From the NCBI GenBank assembly GCA_014825775.1, contig MVAQ01000309.1, positions 1 through 21,546 on the forward strand: a DNA stretch of 21,546 bases, read 5' to 3'. A program made the position numbers and the translations under genes. The notes under the pieces were generated by a model. The model made no database searches. It was not told the origin of the DNA and worked only from the letters and a program-made list of their open reading frames with translations. Positions 1-7,586 of the stretch are shown here, piece after piece (within the stretch, counting starts at the first letter, position 1; every line of letters begins with the position of its first letter). This DNA is from Krasilnikovozyma curviuscula. Its lineage: Eukaryota; Basidiomycota; Tremellomycetes; Cystofilobasidiales; Mrakiaceae.

Positions 1-80
1 CTAACCTAACCTAACCTAACCTAACCTAACCTAACCTAACCTAACCTAACCTAACCTAACCTAACCTAACCTAACCTAAC
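1..80. repeat. Telomere, 16 perfect copies of a 5-bp unit
   Basis: Sixteen uninterrupted copies of CTAAC fill the first 80 bases and then stop abruptly at GCGGCCC. Read toward the chromosome end on the other strand this is (TTAGG)n, so the left edge of the window is a chromosome terminus with the C-rich strand written 5'->3', as expected for a left telomere. The unit is 5 bases, not the 6-base TTAGGG that is commonest in filamentous fungi. There is no degenerate copy and no mixture of unit lengths. The array is probably cut short by assembly. Confidence 0.97.
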
Positions 81-465
81 GCGGCCCAGAGTCAGCCATT
101 TGGGCCGTGCTTCTCGGCAAACAGGATCTGCGGGCAGTTCTATTGTCATGGTTGAAAGGTCCAAGAGTTTGGATTTTGTAATAATACGCTACAGTCCTTG
201 CTGCACCAGAAAAGGTGTTCCATCAGGTGGGTTTGCAATGCTCTTTAACGCGTTATCTGAAAGGTTAACAAGGGGGCGTCCGACAAAAGATGTTCAGTTT
301 TCGGGAATTTTCGCTGAGATTATCAAATTGAGTTCGCTCCAACGCAATACCAGATAAAAGTATTAAAAGGAGAGAATGGTGAAATGAGGAACCGCTGTCT
401 CTTTCTATATCGTCTCTACACCTCTGTTTCTCTGATATTTCCTTCGGCCCTCGTACCTTGTCATC
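81..465. other. Telomere-adjacent spacer
   Basis: About 385 bases between the telomere array and the first gene. An open frame of 85 codons lies at 100-357 but begins at a TTG, has no recognisable domain and no signal peptide, so I do not call it a gene. The last 60 bases are pyrimidine-rich, typical of a fungal 5' leader for the gene at 466. I see no subtelomeric tandem repeat or helicase remnant here. Confidence 0.6.
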
Positions 466-1118
466 ATGAAGTCCTCTACTCTTTTCCTCCAGACTGCACT
501 CCTTTCCATTCTCACCTTAGTAAACGCCCAAGCAACGTTCTTCTTCCAAGGTTCTCTTCCTGAGACCGTGGTCCTCGGCACGCCTCTCAACTTGACCTGG
601 GGTTATCAGTATCAAAACAGCACCGACATTCCAGCGTTCTTCTTTGTTGATTACACTTTACGTACTCCAATTCAAAATGATACTAAAAGTGAGCGAGGAT
701 CTTCTTTCGCGTGTGAACTGGCAGCACTGACCGGCCACACACTGGCGCTCTTAATGTCAGTCTCTGGGTATAATGTCACAAACCACATCTTGTTCGACAA
801 CACCACCCAACGCTCTTATCAGTTCTCTACTTCAAACTTGACTGTGGGCACCAACTTGTAGGTCGTGACCTTTTCTGGAGAATTAGGCTGGTCCCAGAAT
901 AAAACCCTTCCCTTGTTCCTTGGTGACATTAGTACCTATACTGTACTGCTACTCGCAGGCTCAGACTCGAATCTGTCAACAAATGCTGCCTTCAAACCTA
1001 CCATGCTGGTTGCGGCGAAATCTTCATTCGCTCCGCCCATGATCAAAATGTAAGGAATGCTCGCCTTCGTACCCTTGTGCTTCATCCCCGCACTGACAAC
1101 AGATATCGTCCTATATAG
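466..1118 (+). pseudogene. Small secreted glycoprotein gene with an in-frame TAG
   Basis: The ATG at 466 opens a clear signal peptide (residues 1 to about 21, hydrophobic core LFLQTALLSILTLVNA), then a Ser/Thr/Asn-rich chain with many N-glycosylation sequons (NLTW, NSTD, NDTK, NVTN, NTTQ, NLTV, NKTL), so it is predicted to be extracellular or wall-associated. The frame is stopped by TAG at 859-861, yet the same frame continues open to 1049 with similar composition. A good 53-bp intron (GTAAGG donor at 1050, CTGAC branch, acceptor at 1102) then leads to a stop at 1116-1118. An optional in-phase intron may occupy 689-760 (GTGAGC...CAG). No GT donor gives a convincing in-frame intron that removes the TAG; the nearest, GTCACA at 775, is weak. 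It is therefore either a broken gene, an unusual intron, or a shorter protein ending at residue 131. I do not recognise the family. Confidence 0.5.
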
Positions 1119-1522
1119 TTCGCATGCATCAGTATTGTGTATTCTCATTATCTGTATGCTCTCATTGTAGGTGATCAGGCAATGCGTGCTCGAATTTATT
1201 GAACCTTTGGACCGTGCTAGAGTCGCATGTGGAGATCTAGGAGAGGATATTTGTACGATTTAGACGGGTTTACTACGACAGTGGGCTTGTACTTTAACCT
1301 ATAAATCCTCCTTTATTTTATTTGGTTTGAATTTGCTCCAATTTGGTGGACCAGCTCCTCCTCTCGAGTGCACTCTCTGCGCAGAATAACGATGTGCAGT
1401 TGCTGTCAACCACAATTTTGTTTCTGATCATGAGCACTTGATGACAGTTTGCAGCTTATAAGGTAGCGTGGAAGAATGAATATATATAATGGAATGGACT
1501 GAACAATGAGCGGTAACTGACA
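1119..1522. other. Intergenic region, convergent 3' ends
   Basis: About 400 bases between the end of the secreted-protein gene and the stop of the minus-strand gene at 1523. It is AT-rich, with a tataTATAAT run near 1480-1490. I see no reading frame of note, no repeat and no RNA gene. Confidence 0.6.
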
Positions 1523-2593
1523 TTAAACCCATCTCCAATCAATTGACCAATGCGCCTGCCATCGCACACCACCAACGAAACTGAACTCGGCAAGGAAGAT
1601 GCATAAGGTATAAGCAATCATTGCCCAAAGAAGAGGGTGGATGTGGAAAGTCACTGGTGTGTTGGCTAGGTGTGGTGAAGGGGAGGGTTGTTGTTGTAAA
1701 GGTCTAAAGTATGGTGGTAGATAGCTCAGTGTCGGCTGAAAACGGATCGAACCAAGAAGAAGAAAAAAAAGACTTACTCTTCGCTATGATTCTCTTCATC
1801 CACCAATATCGGCCCTTTCTTGTCACAAACTTCGGCTTCCAGCTTTTGTTCCGCAACAACCTTCTTCGGCCCGATCAGTGCAATCGAGGCAACGAAGACG
1901 AAGAAACAAAGCACAATGAGAGGGTAGATCCAGAGCATCTTCAACATGCCATTAGGCTTGGCTGAACCATCGTCGACCTGTTTTTGTGTTGGGAACTTTT
2001 TGCAAGTGCCAACTCCTATACTAAATGGAATGAAAATTCCCATGTACACCAAACCTTGTATCATGAGCTTCAATTGATTTCTGTTGAAGACAATTCCCTT
2101 GGTCGATGATCTATATTGATCCAACAAGTTGAGGAACAGAGCATAAGCTACGGCAGACTACCAGTGCAGGATTATCATTTCTTAAGTACGGGCGGATTGG
2201 GAAGGAAGGAAAGGCACCAGCAGAGTGAGCCAAGATGGCCACACAGCTACCAACAATAACCAGCCATTGCAGTCGTTGCTTTTCACTTGAGGTCATGAAG
2301 GCTCCGAACCATAGTGGGATGACGTGAGGCATGTCTGGATCGAAGTCCTTGTCATTGGGAGGCCTCAGGATGTTGAAGAGAGAGTACGCCATTGGAAGAT
2401 GGGACATAACCTCACAGACTGAGGGGAAATAGCTCCTATGAACAGAAAAGGGAGAGAAACGGATGAGCAGAGGAAGCTTGATTCGCCTCAGCTCAAGAGA
2501 GATAGACAGCAGGACCTACCAGGGGGATTTCTGCTCAGAGACAGCATCAACCGTCAGTCCTGAAGCTTCAGTCGGCAGCACTGGGGTTGCCAT
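1523..2593 (-). CDS. Four-helix membrane protein, copy 1 (unrecognised family)
   Basis: Spliced model of 277 residues: exons 2593-2520, 2435-2190, 2110-1778 and 1703-1523, with introns of 84, 79 and 74 bp, all in phase 2. I built it by comparison with the paralogue at 3957-5033. It has a soluble N-terminus (TVDAVSEQKSPW), then RPPNDKDFDPDMP, a hydrophobic segment ending AHSAGAF, a second after NRNQLK, a third after KPNGMLKML, an acidic and charged loop, and a fourth segment ending in VRWQAHW. About four membrane helices are predicted. Motifs shared with the paralogue are RPPxxKDFDPDxP, HSAGxF, NRNQLK, FPTQ, KPN and RWQAHW. It starts 148 bases from the divergent gene at 2742. I do not recognise the family and assign no function. 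The exon 4 start and the stop rest on the match to copy 2. Confidence 0.8.
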
Positions 2594-2741
2594 GGTTTAA
2601 AGCTGGCTGTTGTTCGTGGACAGGGATCAAGACAGAAATAGGCAGTAGACATCATGCAGATCATTTAGTGGCGACGAGCCAGCATTCTCTACACGATCAA
2701 CCTCCAACTCTCATTTCTCTTCGTGAAGCCCCGGGCAGACG
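2594..2741. promoter_or_regulatory. Short shared divergent promoter region
   Basis: Only 148 bases separate the two ATGs of the head-to-head genes at 2593 (minus) and 2742 (plus). It must hold both promoters and both leaders, so the two genes are probably expressed together. No clear TATA box or repeated operator is visible. Confidence 0.4.
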
Positions 2742-3381
2742 ATGTCGGGTTATCGTCAGATATCTCAGGCCCAGACCGGAGATCCGGAATCATCGATATT
2801 TGCGTACCCCCCGAGCAGTCTGCCCGATGGTCAACAACCCGTCAGCTGGATATACGAACCATCCTTCCCGCTCAAGGGAAAGCATGAGACCGTGATGGGT
2901 ATTGCACCGACATGTCGAGATGTGCGTGGTAACTTTCAATGTCTCCAGAAGCAAGCCCCTTAACAAGACGTCTCTGTGTTGCTTTCACATTCATCAGGAT
3001 GCCATTGAGCTCTCTCAGCGGTATTTTTACACCATAGCAGACTATAATCCTCGTCGACTCCAGTTTTTCATCCCGACGGAAACTGGAGTTCTCAGCTCAG
3101 AAAGCTGGTCTAAAATAACACTTGATGTATGGGGTTACGTGAAGGAACATCCTCCCGCCCAGGTCAAGGTTGAGGTCGAGCTGACGCGGAGGGAGGTCTT
3201 CTTGCGTGAGTTATTTTCAATATTATCTTGTATATTGGAGGTTCGTATGAATTCGAAGGCCTAATTCATGGCTTAGTCGATAGGTGCCGCTCAGGAACCA
3301 GCTGGAATTGTTTTCGCTATCATTGGTATCTTCTCGCTAGGGTTTCTGTTAGCTATGATAGCCATACACTTCAAACACTGA
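2742..3381 (+). CDS. Small tail-anchored protein, copy 1 (unrecognised family)
   Basis: Spliced model of 161 residues: exons 2742-2921, 2998-3205 and 3284-3381, with introns of 76 bp (phase 0) and 78 bp (phase 1). Most of the chain is soluble: VSWIYEPSFPLKGKH at about residues 34-48, then DAIELSQRYF opening exon 2, then RRLQFFIPTETG and a W-rich stretch. The C-terminus is one hydrophobic helix (GIVFAIIGIFSLGFLL) followed by HFKH, so a tail-anchored topology is expected. For intron 2 the nearer acceptor (3275-3276) would lose the helix. The next AG (3282-3283) keeps it and matches the paralogue at 6466-5799, in which the last exon also opens GTGC. The gene is divergent from the four-helix gene at 2593. 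No known domain is recognised. Confidence 0.78.
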
Positions 3382-3956
3382 TACAAGAGCCAACTAGTTA
3401 AACTTAATCGAAGCAAGCTATACGCTATCGGATCATGACAAGGCGCCTGTACCGGGTGGAGAAAGGTAGGCGCTCTTCATCAGAGTTGATCATATCCTAA
3501 AGTAACCCCAACACAACCTATTGAGCTCCAATGCTGCAACAAAAGTTTGAGTGTTAATTCTGGTTTGACGTATTCCGTAAGTTTTACAACGGGCAACTTC
3601 ATCTGAAAAGGTTCTGGTCTACGATCAGTTTGATTTACAAGGCCATTTGCTAGCTGCCCCCTTGCACCACCCCAGTAGTCTGAACGGATAGTTAGATCTT
3701 ATTTGCTAAAGCTCTCTTGATCAGTAACTCGTTTCTGTTCACGCGTCCTCCCGTAACGAAAACAGCAAAGCCTAGGCAGTGCGCTTCTGTCGGGATATAA
3801 AGCTCGAATTCGATATGGCTCAACGTAGCCATGTCAGTCAATATCTCTGCCGTCTACTACTGACACATCACTGTTTTGCCACTGAAAGATCAGCGTGAGG
3901 GATCTCGCCTCCTTGGTGGGTATTCCTACACTCCAAGCAACATCTTGCTCAAAACA
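3382..3956. other. Intergenic region upstream of the second four-helix gene
   Basis: 575 bases without a gene. It holds the 3' end of the tail-anchored gene and the promoter of the gene at 3957. A TATAAA box lies at 3796-3801. I see no repeat or hidden exon. Confidence 0.55.
3796..3801 (+). promoter_or_regulatory. TATA-like box
   Basis: TATAAA in the context GGGATATAAAGC, about 155 bases before the ATG at 3957. Position and context suit a core promoter for that gene, but a hexamer alone is weak evidence. Confidence 0.35.
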
Positions 3957-5033
3957 ATGAAGACCTCACCCCTACCCATCGAGGCATCCACAGAAACTGT
4001 TGATGCTGTTACTGAGAAGAAACCTCTCTGGTGAGATCAATTCCCTCGACGTTGTATCTCTGTCAGCTCTCATTCGTCAGGTTCCGTTCTTTCGCAGGAC
4101 CTTCTCGAACATGCCATCATTAGTAGAACCAGTATCATCACATCTTTTCACAGTATTCTGCCTGTACATGATATTCAGACCTCCTACGGAGAAGGATTTC
4201 GACCCCGATGTCCCTAAAATCCTTCCCTCTTGGTTCTCACAACTCATCGTCTCAAGTCAATTGAAGAACCTTGGTTATGTCTGGGTCTGGATTCCAGTTG
4301 TTTGTAGTGTCATCTTGACTCACTCTGCTGGAGGTTTCTCTTCGGTTTCAACTAAGTAAGTAAAGCAGCTGTTTTCGTCCCGAAACTACACCCTTTCTAA
4401 TACTCACCCACTGCCTGCGATGAAGTACTAATAAAACATCTATCACCAATGGGGTGATCATGAACCGAAATCAACTCAAAATTTTACTGCATGGTCTTCT
4501 CTACATGGGTTTCCTTCTTCCACTTGCTATCGGAAGCGGAATTTTCAAATCCTTCCCAACACAACCCATGATCAGCGATGGGTTGGTCAAGCCCAATAGA
4601 TCATTGAAAGTCCTCTTGGTGGTTTTCCCATTGTTCGTCTTCTTCTTCATAGCTTCTATCGGGTTCGATGCATGGTTGAGCGGCTCCAAGAAGGCATCTA
4701 TAGCAACAGAGTTGGAAGCTGGGGTTAGGAATGAGAAAAATGCGTCGACAGAAGAAATGAGCGAGAAAGGCGAATTAGAGACTATCGAAAGTAGTAATGA
4801 TGCAGAGAAGTACGGTTAATCCCTTGCCTCTTCATATCCCAACACTAATTCTTCCTCATCTATGCAGACGCCCAATCCTTTGTCGAGCTTCTGCAATCCC
4901 TCCAAACAGCAACCGGGTTGTCTTCAACATCAATCCTATCTTGTGGACTGTGCTTGCCTACACCTTGTGGATCTCGATTGCGACCTTCACTTTCTTATCG
5001 GGTGCACGTTGGCAGGCACATTGGTATAACTGA
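3957..5033 (+). CDS. Four-helix membrane protein, copy 2 (unrecognised family)
   Basis: Spliced model of 293 residues: exons 3957-4030, 4098-4355, 4426-4809 and 4868-5033, with introns of 67, 70 and 58 bp, all in phase 2, exactly as in the copy at 2593-1523. The N-terminus (TVDAVTEKKPLW) matches copy 1 residue for residue in its core. RPPTEKDFDPDVP, THSAGGF, NRNQLKILLHGL, FPTQ, KPNRSLKVL and ARWQAHW follow, with about four hydrophobic segments. The loop after helix 3 is longer and acidic (EEMSEKGELE). At intron 2 the acceptor used by copy 1 is not available here (CT in place of AG). An AG 17 bases upstream restores the frame and adds residues N-T-N-K-T. The gene is convergent with the tail-anchored copy at 5799. 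I assign no function. Confidence 0.82.
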
Positions 5034-5798
5034 GTTGGAAATTAGCAGGACTTTCAAGCTTCCCGGTTTGATGTATTATAGCATGTTGTACCCTCATTTG
5101 CTTTGCTTTCCAGTTGTCTGAAAACGTCACACGAAACTGGTTGGAAAGTTTCATCAAACATTATAAAGCAAGTGTCAATCTGAGTTTCACAAGGTATCTA
5201 TCTCTAGCTGTTTACTATAAACAGTATTTTACATGTCGGAGTGAGAAGCTACTATCTACACAGAAGGAGCGCAATGAAGCGCAGCGGTTCTAAGCTTTCT
5301 CTGCAGTCCCATATTTCGTTCCTCCGTTGTCTTCACACCAATTAGATCCTTCCCATATCATCCATATTGATCGCCCTGGCTTCGATTTTGTCATATTCTG
5401 TTGCTTGAAGTTGAGAAGGCCGATGTGTGAACAAGGTTAGCCGCTTACTTTGACCTTAACACAGAGTGATCGGGTTTAGTTCCACGGAGGGACAGAGGAC
5501 AAGTTAAAGAAGAATCATAAGCCTGTAGCTTCTATAAGAGGGCAGCTGTGGTTGAAAAGAACGATAACTCGCCAGTTTTTCCACTTTCAGTTCTCGTGAT
5601 GATCTTCGGGCAAGGGGTGGCAACAAGAGATGCTTGCTATCGCTGTCCACGAAAACCTTCAATCAAAGAGAAGAAGAAGTTGATTCATGTGAAATCTCGC
5701 TGAAAGTCTCGTTCTTCAAAATCTTCGATTTCTGAAACCTCTTGCCATGTTGTTGAAAAATGAAGCAAGCCCGTTTCATTCACGGGTACAGATTTTGT
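5034..5798. other. Intergenic region between convergent genes
   Basis: 765 bases between the stops of the second four-helix gene and the second tail-anchored gene. No frame with domain-like content, no tandem repeat and no RNA gene are visible on either strand. It is AT-rich in places, as expected for two facing 3' ends. Confidence 0.55.
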
Positions 5799-6466
5799 TT
5801 ACCAGCGCATTATTCCAGTTGAAAGATATAAGAAGAAACCCAAAAACAGTGCTAGCACCAAAACAAGCGGCAGAGCACCTGTAAACTAGGAAGCACGATC
5901 AACAACGGCATCCGACTGGCTGCAGTAGAAGAGGAAGACTCACGCAAGGACTTGTCGCCGGGCTCATCTGTGACATGTACTAAAATCTTCAGAGGCAATA
6001 CTGAGTTCTGATCAGCGTACAGTTCCCACGCTTCTTCCGTTACTGCCGCCCATCCCTCATCAGGAACATGACCACCTTCACGACCTAAACAACTGCCAGT
6101 TTCGCTGCTGACTTTGAACTCTAGACGGGATAGGTAGTGATTGTCTCTCAGAATTGGGAAGTATTCCCCTGATAATTGAATGGCCTCCTATGTATGTATA
6201 GAAAGCAAGCGAGCGGATGGGGACACCAATCAGCCCAACAAGCTCAACAAGGCTAGGAGGATGAGAGACAAGTTACGTACGAGTCTCGAAAGAGGCATTC
6301 TCCCTACTTTCCTCTCATGTTTGCCTGCTATTGGCCATTTCGGTAAGAAGCACCATGTCACTGCTGATCTTCTGCTGATACTTCCATAGGTTGCCTGTGA
6401 GGTGGATGCTACGAGAGCAGCTTCTGGGTCGTCGGTCGCTAATTTGGTGTAACTGGGAAGTGACAT
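5799..6466 (-). CDS. Small tail-anchored protein, copy 2 (unrecognised family)
   Basis: Spliced model of 169 residues: exons 6466-6281, 6187-5944 and 5878-5799, with introns of 93 bp (phase 0, GTACGT donor) and 65 bp (phase 1, GTGAGT donor), the same phases as the copy at 2742. Shared features: DPE near residue 14, VTWCFLPKWPIAGKH, EAIQLSGEYF at the start of exon 2, SRLEFKVSSETG, a Trp-centred segment, then LPLKILVHV, and a single C-terminal helix (LPLVLVLALFLGFFLYL) followed by the tail MRW. A tail-anchored topology is predicted. I chose the ATG at 6466 because it aligns with the start of copy 1. In-frame ATGs at 6568 and 6619 would add 34 or 51 residues that have no counterpart there. The function is unknown. 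Confidence 0.78.
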
Positions 6467-7586
6467 AATTGTTCTTGTACCCTTGTATAGAGGCGCTGGA
6501 GCTGAAAAGAGTTCAAGTGGATATGATCGAATGTTGAAGGCGACGCTCGTGAAGATCCTCCATCCCATTATGACTGCAGTTGTGGCGGTGCTGCCCGTTT
6601 GGGATGTCGACTGTTCCATTTAGGAGCAACGACGCCCAGCCCGAAAAGAGGAAAGACAAAATCACCTATTCGATGCAGTTGCACTAAACATCTTTGCTTT
6701 GATTATGTCTTCGAAGGGAGAAAAGAAAAGAGCGGCGACAGCAGTAAGGAGAGCTAGAGGGCACCTCGTATCCAATTGCCTGCCCATATATCATTCCCTG
6801 TTAGAATACATAAGCGATGAACCGGCCTAACGTCAAAGATCATAAATATCTTGTACATGTCAGCATTACCAGCGATAGCATACGGCAGCGAAGCCATCAC
6901 TACAACCCAAAGTCTACCTCAAGACATCGGGCACTAGCATATCCCAACCATTTTAAAGTGGCCTGCCCTATCCGCCTTTGAATCACGCGTCTTCTAGTGC
7001 TAGCATGCTTCCTTGGCAGGAGGACTGGGACGTCTTCGCTAGATGATGGACGTGTCATCGTGAGGAGTAGGACCGGAGTGGAAGAGCAAAAATATTAAAC
7101 AGAAAAAAACACATTCGATGATAAGTGTCTGTGAATCCACCGTTGTTTCTCAGTCAGTCAACGCACGGTGCTTTGCTTTGTTTACATACAGCATCTGTGG
7201 CTCGCAAAATCCAGAAGGTGGCGAACTTTGGCTTCTGCGTGCGCCGATCAATCGTCCAGGCCCTGGGCTCCCGCAACATTTTATTTTGCAAGGGTGTAAG
7301 TTCCGTCGAGACGCTCAGCCCCAGCAGCGTATGTGGAATATCGGCAGCTCCCTCGCCTCGTAGAAATTGGGGACTTAGCCTTTAGCAGTGGCAGTCAGAT
7401 GGGTGATCAGTGGGAAACTTTCTGGGCGGGCTACAGACTTGGGAAATGGGACGGTGGGTGCTTTCGTTTGTTTGAGGCCACTACCGCTGAGCCAGCTCTC
7501 TTGGTAGCACCCTTTCTGACAACTTCTCTCCTTCGTATTCTGTCCTGGGTCATGTCTTCGGTTCTCCAGGCCGTTGTGCTCCCCCA
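6467..7586. other. Long gene-poor stretch at the subtelomere/core boundary
   Basis: About 1.1 kb without a supportable gene. Frames at 7118-7620 lack ATG-based, domain-bearing content and overlap each other. The right part holds the promoter and leader of the histidine kinase. The only structure I noticed is a 15-base direct repeat shared with the first exon of the kinase (see the repeat entry). The stretch separates the duplicated membrane-protein block from single-copy core genes. Confidence 0.5.
7299..7313 (+). repeat. 15-bp direct repeat, upstream copy
   Basis: AGTTCCGTCGAGACG occurs here and again at 7636-7650 inside exon 1 of the histidine kinase. The flanks do not match, so it is either chance or the remnant of a very short duplication. 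Confidence 0.4.

Noticed and set aside
1..80. Arthropod origin suggested by the TTAGG telomere
   Set aside because: Short introns throughout, a hybrid histidine kinase and compact gene spacing are fungal, and the array is continuous with this sequence.
100..357. Open frame of 85 codons next to the telomere
   Set aside because: It starts at TTG, has no signal peptide, domain or paralogue, and an 85-codon frame is within chance expectation.
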